DNA of 64,000 bases, from contig JBBPYR010000285.1 of the NCBI GenBank assembly GCA_038199755.1, positions 1 to 64,000 on the forward strand, written 5' to 3'. This stretch comes from JBBPYR01 sp038199755. Lineage in GTDB: Bacteria; Chloroflexota; Ktedonobacteria; Ktedonobacterales; Ktedonobacteraceae. Both the position numbers and the translations under genes were made by a program. The notes under the pieces were generated by a model that was given only the letters and a program-made list of their open reading frames with translations, was not told the origin of the DNA and made no database searches. Numbering within the stretch: position 1 is the first letter of the stretch; the number at the start of each line of letters is the position of its first letter. Below, piece after piece: positions 1-7,179 of this stretch.

Positions 1-55
1 CCCCAGGGCGATTTATCGCCTATGATTCAGGATTTCGCTCAATAAATTGAGCGGA

Positions 56-215
56 GGGCGCGATCAATCTGGCCCCTACGGAGCCTGCAGCGCGCTTCGC
101 TGCTGCTCACGCGATTACCAGATTAAATTGTCAAAATGCATGATCGCGCCCCGTACCCGTTGGAGAATTGGCCTCTCAACAGGTACGAGGGGCGCGCTGA
201 AGCTGGCCCCTACGG
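56..215. repeat. Two copies of a GGCGCG...GGCCCCTACGG repeat
   Basis: Two related copies lie at 56-81 and 189-215. Each has a GGGCGCG box, about 8 variable bases, then CTGGCCCCTACGG. The right copy contains the TAG stop (210-212, minus) of the PurA-like gene. The CCCCTAC ending is shared with copies at 1846-1894 and 50693-50827. The first 209 bases hold no convincing gene. Confidence 0.6.
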
Positions 216-1634
216 CAGAGAGGGTGATGATGAAAGGCACTGTGTGAAATCGGGTGTGCAGTGTTTGTCGGTGGTGGTTGGACCACAGGAGATGATGCCG
301 ATGGGGGTCGCAAGCTGCTTTGCAAGATAGGAGCAGTAATCACTGCTCTCTGCTTGCGTAATGGGCTGCTGCGATGGTGCAAACAGCGTTTGGTACTCTG
401 GCGTGCAGGCTAGGAGTCTATGGGTGAGTTGTTCTTGTTGGGCTAGGTCTGGCTGCTGCGGTACTTTTATGTCATGGATGCGTGTTCCTTCACAGGCAAA
501 GTAGCGGTGCAGGTCCTGTGCTTCGCCGTGATACTGATAGGTGGCGCAGACCTTTCCTGCTGGTATTGTTTGCAGGCGGTCAACATGGGTGAGGGCGAGG
601 TAGTCGAGCGGTCCGAGGACGTTTTTGGCGTAGCGGGTGGCTACAAGGTCGCAGTAGCCGACGCGGAAGGTCTGCTGCCAGTCATTCCAGGTGTTATGCT
701 GGTCGGGTAGTGCTTGCGTCAATGCTTGGTCTGTGCTGGGAAAGGGGCCAGCTCCATGCCGTGTCGCATATGTGCGTAGCACGCCGATTTTGCTGATGCT
801 GCTGCTATAATGGTGCTCCTGTAGTAGTGTCTCTGCATTAGCAAAGGTGGTGGTGCTCCAGGTGGTGTAGGGAGTAAAGCCATAGTTCTCGTCGAGTAGG
901 ACGCCTTGTGCTCCTTCGAAAAGGAGTGTGCCTGGTTGTGCGAAGATAGCTTGTATGGCTGCTTCATCTACCAGTTCAACACAGGTGGAGAAGTGCTGGT
1001 AGACATCGGCGCATGCTTCAATAGCATCATTATCGGTGAAAAGCATGCACTCTTGTTGAACAAGTGGTGTGGCTGGTAGTTGTGGCCAGAGTTCAGCGAG
1101 TTCTGCGCTTTTGGCCTCGCGCAGAAAATGTAGCTTTTTGATGAGCGTGGCGCGGTCTGGCAAATCCCCGGCGAAGAGGACTGCATCGCCGTAGGTGAGA
1201 TGGTCGGACATGCATTCGCCGATGCCTTCACCACAGCTGCCATGGCGTTCTGCAGCGCGGGCAACTTCGCGTAGGCGGTTAAGGGCGCGCTGGAAGGGGG
1301 TAATCACGAGAGCGCGCCGATCAATCTGTGTGCGCTGCAAGGCATCTGAAAGGCCGCAGGCTCTGAGATGCCGTTCCTCGTTGAGCATATTCAGCGGGTT
1401 GATGAGCATGTAGCGGGAGAGTAGTGTTTTTACCCGTGGATGAAATGTACCACTGCCAAATTGGGCAAACGTGTGGTGTCTGCCGTCGGCTGTCACGACG
1501 TTGTGCGCGGCCTGCGGCCCACCATTGTAGCGCACGATAGTGTGGGCTGCGAGTCGCTCGGCCAGGAAATCGGTGATGGTGCCTTTGCCTGCATCGCCAA
1601 AGCCCAGGTCTGCGATCAAGATTGCTTGCTGCAT
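210..1634 (-). CDS. Divergent adenylosuccinate synthetase paralogue
   Basis: This 474-residue protein belongs to the PurA family (IMP + aspartate + GTP to adenylosuccinate) but is clearly divergent. The P-loop reads GDAGKGT instead of GDEGKGK. Asp14 and His44 match the family's catalytic Asp and His, and the TYATRHGAGPFPS segment matches the TTRVGxGPFPT motif. The usual GTTxRGIGP IMP loop reads GSCGEGIGECMSD, and the TKLD guanine motif reads THVD. It is about 40 residues longer than typical PurA. An AAGGTGG Shine-Dalgarno sits 5 bases before ATG 1634. It follows the VWA and J-domain/pseudokinase genes on the same strand, so a signalling or nucleotide-modifying role is more likely than housekeeping purine synthesis. 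Family placement is confident; substrate and function are unknown. Confidence 0.75.
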   Translation of the reverse strand: MQQAILIADLGFGDAGKGTITDFLAERLAAHTIVRYNGGPQAAHNVVTADGRHHTFAQFGSGTFHPRVKTLLSRYMLINPLNMLNEERHLRACGLSDALQRTQIDRRALVITPFQRALNRLREVARAAERHGSCGEGIGECMSDHLTYGDAVLFAGDLPDRATLIKKLHFLREAKSAELAELWPQLPATPLVQQECMLFTDNDAIEACADVYQHFSTCVELVDEAAIQAIFAQPGTLLFEGAQGVLLDENYGFTPYTTWSTTTFANAETLLQEHHYSSSISKIGVLRTYATRHGAGPFPSTDQALTQALPDQHNTWNDWQQTFRVGYCDLVATRYAKNVLGPLDYLALTHVDRLQTIPAGKVCATYQYHGEAQDLHRYFACEGTRIHDIKVPQQPDLAQQEQLTHRLLACTPEYQTLFAPSQQPITQAESSDYCSYLAKQLATPIGIISCGPTTTDKHCTPDFTQCLSSSPSLP

Positions 1635-1845
1635 GTCTATCCACCTTGTTTAGGATGATTGTTACACTTGTTACGCTTGTTTCAGATGTTACGGTGGTAG
1701 CAAGGATAGTTGTTGATGGTGGGCATGGCAACCGCAAGAGGTGTGCGCTTTGCTCAGTTTGGAGGCAAGGAAGCTTGCGGTTGCCGAGGATATCGTCACC
1801 TATTGGGAGTGTTTTCTCCGACAAGATGACGGTATCCCCTGCGAT

Positions 1846-1894
1846 GGGCGACCCAAGGGTCCACACCACCCGTCTACACCGCCCCCGCCCCTAC
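1846..1894. repeat. GGGCGACCCAAGGGTC...CCCCTAC repeat
   Basis: This 49-bp element starts GGGCGACCCAAGGGTCC and ends CCCGCCCCTAC. It matches 50778-50827 over most of its length. It directly follows the VWA gene's stop codon (1894-1896, minus). The rest of the 259-base gap 1635-1893 holds no recognisable gene. Confidence 0.65.
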
Positions 1895-2880
1895 TAGAGG
1901 CGTATGGTGTTGGCTGTTGGAGGGGGCAGTTGGAGTTGCTGTCCGGTTGTGGGAACGAGTTCTTTGCCGCTGGCGTATGTTTGGAGGGCTTTGGTTGCGG
2001 CGGCGATGGAGCTGTGGCTGGCACCTGCATCGCTGAGGTCTGCACTACCCTTGGCCAGGGTGATGGCGTCTTCGGTGAGGCCAATGGCGAGCGCGATGGT
2101 TTCGCTCACGGCGTTCTCGTCGTCAAGGAAAAGCACATTTTGGCCGAGCAGGTCTTGCCAGAATGTTTGAATGCCCTCATCAGAGCCGTGGCTGGCGTTG
2201 CGTGGAAAGATGAAAAAGAAGTGGTAACGGCGTTGCACTTCCGCGATGATTTGCCGTAGCGGAATGCTTTTTTGCAAACCATCGCCGATATGTTTTTCTA
2301 CCTGCTGCTTGTTGACCGCGGGATAGGCCATTTCGTCGCCGATCAGGAAAAGGTAGCCTTTCCGTCCACGCTTTTCCCAGCAGTCGATGGCGGTGTGGCG
2401 CGCTAGGAAGTACAGTGCGAGTTCGTAAGACTCGTTGTTTGTGCCGCCGCCGCCGCCTTCGAGGATGATATTACGCAGGTGTTCGTCCATTTCGACACCA
2501 CTCTCAAATTGGCCAACTTGCAGTGGAGCACGATCACAGGTTGCGTCTCCAAACGCGCCAAAGAGAATTTGTGGGTCCTGGATATAGCCTTTCACGAGCA
2601 ACACGCTCATGAGTTCCGCAAGCTTTTGTTGGAAGACGCGTGGGATGCTGTTCATCGAGCCCGTTTCATCGAAGAGCACGGCGATGGCATGAGATTGCGG
2701 ATGTAGCGCGCTGTCCCGGCTTTCGCGAAATGTGACCCCTTTGGGATCAAGTGTGGGATGAATGCGCCATTTGCCTGTTGCGCGAGCGGAATCGCTATAG
2801 GCGAAATCGCTCATTCCCGCATCTCTACGCAGACGTGCGGCCTCTTCGTAGACATCGGTTGACCAGTTTGTGCTACCCAT
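1894..2880 (-). CDS. VWA-domain protein
   Basis: Von Willebrand factor A-type protein of 328 residues. The MIDAS metal-binding motif is DETGS at residues 71-75 (AVLFDETGSM), and a later LFLIGDE segment fits the third MIDAS loop. A glycine-rich GGGGGTNNES stretch lies between them and plausibly supplies the MIDAS Thr. No signal peptide or membrane segment is visible, so it is probably cytoplasmic. An upstream ATG at 2910 exists, but ATG 2880 has the better ribosome site (GAAAGGAAAC). It lies 52 bases downstream of the J-domain/pseudokinase gene. VWA proteins paired with kinase-like proteins occur in bacterial stress and conflict operons such as TerY-P; this is an analogy, not an identification. 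Confidence 0.8.
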   Translation of the reverse strand: MGSTNWSTDVYEEAARLRRDAGMSDFAYSDSARATGKWRIHPTLDPKGVTFRESRDSALHPQSHAIAVLFDETGSMNSIPRVFQQKLAELMSVLLVKGYIQDPQILFGAFGDATCDRAPLQVGQFESGVEMDEHLRNIILEGGGGGTNNESYELALYFLARHTAIDCWEKRGRKGYLFLIGDEMAYPAVNKQQVEKHIGDGLQKSIPLRQIIAEVQRRYHFFFIFPRNASHGSDEGIQTFWQDLLGQNVLFLDDENAVSETIALAIGLTEDAITLAKGSADLSDAGASHSSIAAATKALQTYASGKELVPTTGQQLQLPPPTANTIRL

Positions 2881-2932
2881 GATTTGTTTCCTTTCATTGC
2901 TTGTGTGCAAGGTTGTTGTGGAATAGTCAACG

Positions 2933-4072
2933 TTAACGGCTGGGCATGAGAAAGTGCTGAAATGTTCTTGGTCCCCACAGTTTCTCGATGAGTTCGTCGA
3001 ACTCGTTCAGCAAAGTGTGTGCATCCTGTGGTCGCTGATGAGGCAGCGGCAGCAGGCACCCTTGCAGGTGATGTTGTATTTGCCAGGGAATGGTCGCAGG
3101 CAGCGGCGTGTGCTTTGGGGCAGTGCCGCCGAGCAGGTCGATCATGCACATGGCTGCCATGGCGATATCTAGTCCTGGCGTTGGTGTTTCTCTAGCAAAA
3201 ACCTCCTCTGGATACCATGCTCGATAAGCAGTACTAATAGCACTGATGTATTCATGCGTTCTGGCGGGGGTTCGCACGGCATATGACCAGTCAATGAGTA
3301 CCACCCCATGCTGCTCAGGATGGATCAAGATGTGTGGCGGTAGAACGGCACCGTGGATGATGCGCTGCGTATGGGCAAAGCTGAGAGTTACTAAGACACG
3401 ACGCCATATCCACGCCATCTGTTTGGCTTCTATGCCAAAGGGATATGCCTCCTTTACCTCTTTGAGCGAATAGAAACCTTCTAAATGGGACAGGACGGTG
3501 ATGTTTCTGACAATGCCTGTATGCTGCTCTGCATACGGGAAAGCATCAACAAGCGGTGAAAAAAAGTGGCGCATCTTGTGATAGGCCGGGCTTGCTTGTA
3601 GCCGCATCAGGATGCGTACCTCATTGGCGGCGAGATCGTTCTCTTCCGGTTGAAGCGGAATTTTCAGCACGACTCTCGTTTGTGTGCCGTTGCGGTGGGC
3701 GATGGCGGCGTATAGGGAACAAAGGTCGCCACTGGCGAGGTGTTTCTCCACGCTATACTGGCAATGCGGCGTGTGAATGACAAAGGGTTCAAACGTTGGC
3801 TGCGTGACCTCCACTCCATAGGTACCTTGTGCCAGCTTCGTTTGTGCCTGTTGCCAGAACTGCGCCAGCAATTTGAAGGTCAGGTCTGCCTTGGCACTGG
3901 CCATCGTACCCTGATAGCTATCGGGGTGTGCCGCTTTTGCCATCTGGAGGAACACTTTTTTGGCCGCTGCAATCTGCTCCATGCGCGATCCTGTGAGTTG
4001 CCCAAAAACCTCTTCAGGCGAATGGGCTGCATGAAGAGATGTGTGCATGCGATCAAGTTCAGTGTGCTCCAT
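2933..4072 (-). CDS. J-domain / pseudokinase fusion protein
   Basis: A protein of about 379 residues. The N-terminal part (about 15-80) resembles a J domain with HPD at 49-51 in a helical context (QMAKAAHPDSYQG), suggesting contact with Hsp70. The C-terminal part (about 100-365) is protein-kinase-like: VVLKIP with Lys137, a Glu in the following helix (Glu151), and LIDWS (Asp261) in place of DFG. The catalytic loop reads HGAVLPPH at 240-247 where kinases have HRDxxxxN, so the catalytic Asp and the metal-binding Asn are absent. It is therefore predicted to be a pseudokinase. ATG 4072 is preferred over 4108 because GAAAGAGGG lies just before it. It is first in the minus operon with the VWA and PurA-like genes. 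Confidence 0.75.
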   Translation of the reverse strand: MEHTELDRMHTSLHAAHSPEEVFGQLTGSRMEQIAAAKKVFLQMAKAAHPDSYQGTMASAKADLTFKLLAQFWQQAQTKLAQGTYGVEVTQPTFEPFVIHTPHCQYSVEKHLASGDLCSLYAAIAHRNGTQTRVVLKIPLQPEENDLAANEVRILMRLQASPAYHKMRHFFSPLVDAFPYAEQHTGIVRNITVLSHLEGFYSLKEVKEAYPFGIEAKQMAWIWRRVLVTLSFAHTQRIIHGAVLPPHILIHPEQHGVVLIDWSYAVRTPARTHEYISAISTAYRAWYPEEVFARETPTPGLDIAMAAMCMIDLLGGTAPKHTPLPATIPWQIQHHLQGCLLPLPHQRPQDAHTLLNEFDELIEKLWGPRTFQHFLMPSR

Positions 4073-4123
4073 GATCTTACCCTCTTTCCAGCGCAGGCGC
4101 ATAAGCAAGTTTGCGCTTAGTCG

Positions 4124-4181
4124 CCGCCACTTAGTGTTATATATACACTATCTATGGTGTATATATAACACTAAGTGGCGG
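4124..4181. promoter_or_regulatory. 25-bp perfect inverted repeat, candidate operator
   Basis: Arms 4124-4148 and 4157-4181 are perfect inverted copies around an 8-base centre. Each arm carries GTGTTATATATACAC, itself nearly palindromic, so the site could take two regulator dimers. It covers the -10 region and predicted start point of the minus-strand promoter that would serve the J-domain gene. GntR/YtrA-type sites have a similar GTGTA...TACAC form, but no such regulator gene is adjacent. Confidence 0.65.
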
Positions 4182-4627
4182 GTGTTGTCAAGAGGGTGGT
4201 GAGCGAAAATGGTATTTGTTGGGATGGGCACCTTGCTTGTAGGTGGCACTGGTGCAACAGGAGGCACAGTGGTTGTTGGTTGTTTTTGATGTTGCAGGTG
4301 TTCGCCAAGCTTGATGCCCAGCTTCTCTACAAACAGGAAAAAGAAGAAGCTGAAAGGAATGATAAGCAGCAATACAAGTAGCCCGTAGAGGCCATAGGCC
4401 AAGGCAGGCGGCAATTGTTGTAGTGATGGCCCCAGTTGAATGAACGCGATCAGTAGGGGCAGGTGCCACATGTAGAGGCTGTAGGAGATCATGCCAAGCC
4501 AGCGCAGCGGCGACCATTCAAATGGCCTTTTGAGCCGAGGAGAGCCGAAGAGCAGCGCGAGAATACACAGGGCAAAGGAGAGCGAGAAACAAAGTTCGCA
4601 GACAAGATAATAATAGTTGACCAGCAA
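4148..4627 (-). pseudogene. 5'-truncated acyltransferase-3 family remnant
   Basis: The 159-codon frame has several hydrophobic helices and the sequence ISYSLYMWHLPLL, typical of the C-terminal half of acyltransferase-3 (OafA-like) membrane proteins. The family normally has over 350 residues. The upstream half is missing: an in-frame TAA lies seven codons before the first usable start (TTG 4627), and no matching sequence follows it. The 3' end runs through the operator and promoter of the neighbouring operon, ending in RHLVLYIHHR encoded by the inverted repeat. It is most likely a decayed gene cut by a rearrangement. Confidence 0.6.
4162..4191 (-). promoter_or_regulatory. Promoter of the J-domain/VWA/PurA-like operon
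   Basis: On the minus strand, TTGACA (complement 4186-4191), an 18-base spacer and TATATA (complement 4162-4167) form a near-consensus sigma-70-type promoter. Transcription would start near 4155, about 80 bases before ATG 4072, inside the inverted repeat. Confidence 0.6.
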
Positions 4628-4961
4628 GGGACTATTGGATCCAACTTATTTGACTGTCACTTGCTTTATGCCATAGCGGTGAAAATATCTTATTCTCTTT
4701 GAAGAGCATTCGTAATATACCTCATATGTTTTGAAGAAAGAATGTATTGTAGGGTATAGAAAAAAAGTATCTTCCTGTATCACGATTCAAGTCTGCCAGA
4801 GGGATACCTTGTTGCGGGATACATTAGAATAACTATAGGGGGAGTGGGTTAGCAAATGACCTCTGTTTGCCTATTGACAGCACAGTTTTGTTAGCTATAT
4901 AATTAGGTTGCCAATTTAATTTTATACCTATTGTTCCTTTGGGAAAAATGGAGATGAGTGT
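4628..4961. other. Intergenic region before the MarR gene
   Basis: AT-rich region of 334 bases with no gene recognised. The right part carries the consensus promoter for the MarR/ABC operon. Confidence 0.5.
4874..4903 (+). promoter_or_regulatory. Promoter of the MarR-ABC exporter operon
   Basis: TTGACA (4874-4879), an 18-base spacer and TATAAT (4898-4903) match consensus. ATG 4962 follows 58 bases downstream. An AGGT/ACCT pair flanking AT-rich sequence at about 4906-4930 could be part of a MarR operator, but this is weak. Confidence 0.75.
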
Positions 4962-5447
4962 ATGGACCTGACTGCTAGTGTGACTGAGCAGAAGCTTATA
5001 GGAGCATTGATGCAGTTCAAAAGGCTTGGCTGGCATCATCAATCTGTTGCGGGTTGTAAGCCAAGTGAGATTAGAGTGCTATTTTGTATCAAAAAGAGTA
5101 GTGATGTCACTAGTGTTGAAATGAAGGTATCGGAGATTAGCAAGCGACTGCATGTAACCTCTCCGACGGTGACGCAATTGTTGAAGGGGTTGGAAGCGAA
5201 TGAACTTATTGAAAGGCATATCGACCCAATAGATCGGCGGGCGGTAGGTGTGAAGCTCACAGAAAAGGGAGAAATGGTCGTTCAGCAAGCGATGGATGCA
5301 TTTTCTGCTTCTATGCAAGGGTTGATTGAATATCTTGGAGAAGAACAAAGCAATCAGTTTGCTGATCTTTTATCCAAAGCGTTTCGCTATTTCAACGCGA
5401 GGGAAGCCAATATGTATTCCTGGAATGGAGATGAAAAGCATGATTAA
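4962..5447 (+). CDS. MarR-family transcriptional regulator
   Basis: A 161-residue winged-helix regulator. The helix-turn-helix VSEISKRLHVTSPTVTQLLKGLE (about 58-80) is followed by the wing with DPIDRRAVGVKLT, the characteristic DxRR motif of MarR proteins. Flanking helices at both ends would form the dimer interface. Its stop overlaps the start of the first ABC exporter gene by 8 bases, so the genes are co-transcribed. The protein is likely a ligand-responsive repressor of its own operon, which encodes a drug-type exporter. The ligand is unknown. Confidence 0.88.
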   Translation: MDLTASVTEQKLIGALMQFKRLGWHHQSVAGCKPSEIRVLFCIKKSSDVTSVEMKVSEISKRLHVTSPTVTQLLKGLEANELIERHIDPIDRRAVGVKLTEKGEMVVQQAMDAFSASMQGLIEYLGEEQSNQFADLLSKAFRYFNAREANMYSWNGDEKHD

Positions 5448-7179
5448 ATTACTACGGTTTATGAAGCCGTATCGAATGATGGTTGCTCTTGTACTGGTGC
5501 TGGCCTTCGCACAAGCCATGGCAAATCTCTATCTGCCGAAGTTGATGGCAGATATTGTAGATAACGGTGTGGTGAAAGGCGATACCGGATACATCTGGGG
5601 AATCGGTGGTTGGATGCTGCTGATTAGTATTGGTGGTGTCATCTGTGCGGTCTTCGGCAGTTTTTTTGCGGCCAGAGTAGCAACTGGCTTTGGCAAGATC
5701 ATTCGCGCAAACATTTTTAACCGTGTCGAACAATTTTCGCTACACGAGTTTGATACTGTGGGCGGTGCTTCACTCATAACGCGCACAACGAATGATACGA
5801 CTCAGGTGCAACAGGTCTGGGTTATTATTCTGGGTATTATGGTAACAGCGCCCATGATGATTATTGGTGGTATTATTCTCGCGGTTGCGCAAGATGCCGG
5901 ACTCGCCTGGATTTTAGTGGTCATCATGCCTGTGCTGGTTCTTGCCATTGTTGTGCTGATGAGCAAGGCTATTCCGCTCTTTCGCATCATGCAAGTGAAA
6001 CTGGATAAACTCAATCTCATTTTAGATGAGGGTTTAACTGGAGTACGTGTCATTCGGGCGTTCGATCGCATGCGGTACGAGGAGCGACGTTTTGACGAGG
6101 CCAATCGTGACCTGACTGATGTCGCGGTTCGGGTGAACAGGCTGATCGCTTCGCTGATGCCAATCATGATGCTCGTCCTCAATGTTTCGAGTGTGGCTAT
6201 TCTCTGGTTTGGCGGCTTGCGCATCAATAGCGGTGAAATGCAGGTTGGCTCACTGATCGCGTTCCTGCAATATGCAATGCAAATTTTGTTCGGGTTGCTG
6301 ATGATCTCCATGATGTTTGTGATGCTTCCCCGTGCTGCGGCTTCCGCCGACAGAATAAACGAAGTGCTGGCAATTGAGCCTGAAATTCACGATGCTGAGG
6401 ACATGAAAGAAGCTGAGGAGGAGCGGGGATATATCGAGTTTCAGAATGTTACCTTTAGCTATCCTGGTGCGGAAGAGCCAGCTCTTTCCAACATTTCTTT
6501 TAGCGCACGGCCCGGTGAGGTTACGGCCATCATTGGTGGCACAGGTGCAGGTAAATCGACGCTGATTAACTTGATACCGCGCTTCTACGATATTGATAGC
6601 GGCCACATTATGGTAGATGGTGTTGATATTCGCGAGATGGCGCAGGAGTATCTGCGTGCGAAAATCGGCTTTGTGTCGCAACGAGCAGTCCTTTTCTCCG
6701 GTACGATCATGGATAACATTCGTTACGGCAAAGAAGACGCGACCGAAGCAGAGGTATGGCATGCGGCAGAGGTTGCGCAGGCGAGCGAATTTATTGTGGA
6801 CATGAAAGACGGTATCAATGCTGTGATTGCCCAGGGCGGCACAAACGTTTCTGGTGGCCAAAAGCAGCGTCTCTCCATTGCGCGTGCCCTGGTGAGAAAG
6901 CCAGAAATCTATGTCTTCGATGATAGTTTCTCGGCACTGGATTTTAAAACTGATGCTAAACTGCGTGCGGCGCTCAAGAGAGAAACGATGGATGCCACCG
7001 TGCTGATCGTCGCGCAGCGCGTGAATACGGTTATGGACGCAGATCAGATTATCGTGTTAGACGAGGGACGTATTGCCGGTATTGGTACCCACCGAGCATT
7101 GATGGAAAGCAGTGAGATTTATCGCGAAATTGTCACCTCGCAGCTTTCGATGGAAGAAATCGCGGAGGAAATCGCATGA
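5440..7179 (+). CDS. Heterodimeric ABC exporter, degenerate-site half
   Basis: A half-transporter of 579 residues: six membrane helices, then an ATPase domain. Walker A is GGTGAGKST (about 366-374), the signature is VSGGQKQ (about 472), and Walker B is IYVFDDSFSALD with Asp where the catalytic Glu normally sits. The H-loop reads IVAQR, lacking the switch His. This pattern is known from heterodimeric exporters (BmrC/BmrD and TM287/288 type) in which one ATP site is non-hydrolytic. ATG 5440 has a GGAG site in the end of marR and gives normal family length; a longer frame from 5326 is not needed. The next gene encodes the partner, overlapping by 4 bases. Multidrug or lipid export is the likely role. 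Confidence 0.88.
   Translation: MIKLLRFMKPYRMMVALVLVLAFAQAMANLYLPKLMADIVDNGVVKGDTGYIWGIGGWMLLISIGGVICAVFGSFFAARVATGFGKIIRANIFNRVEQFSLHEFDTVGGASLITRTTNDTTQVQQVWVIILGIMVTAPMMIIGGIILAVAQDAGLAWILVVIMPVLVLAIVVLMSKAIPLFRIMQVKLDKLNLILDEGLTGVRVIRAFDRMRYEERRFDEANRDLTDVAVRVNRLIASLMPIMMLVLNVSSVAILWFGGLRINSGEMQVGSLIAFLQYAMQILFGLLMISMMFVMLPRAAASADRINEVLAIEPEIHDAEDMKEAEEERGYIEFQNVTFSYPGAEEPALSNISFSARPGEVTAIIGGTGAGKSTLINLIPRFYDIDSGHIMVDGVDIREMAQEYLRAKIGFVSQRAVLFSGTIMDNIRYGKEDATEAEVWHAAEVAQASEFIVDMKDGINAVIAQGGTNVSGGQKQRLSIARALVRKPEIYVFDDSFSALDFKTDAKLRAALKRETMDATVLIVAQRVNTVMDADQIIVLDEGRIAGIGTHRALMESSEIYREIVTSQLSMEEIAEEIA

Noticed and set aside
1321..1869. 182-codon minus frame upstream of the PurA-like gene
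   Set aside because: It overlaps the 5' part of the PurA-like gene in another frame and shows no domain. The PurA-like gene has motifs and a ribosome site.
5326..5439. Longer start for the first ABC exporter half
   Set aside because: It would overlap the MarR coding region by over 100 bases. ATG 5440 has a GGAG site and gives normal length.
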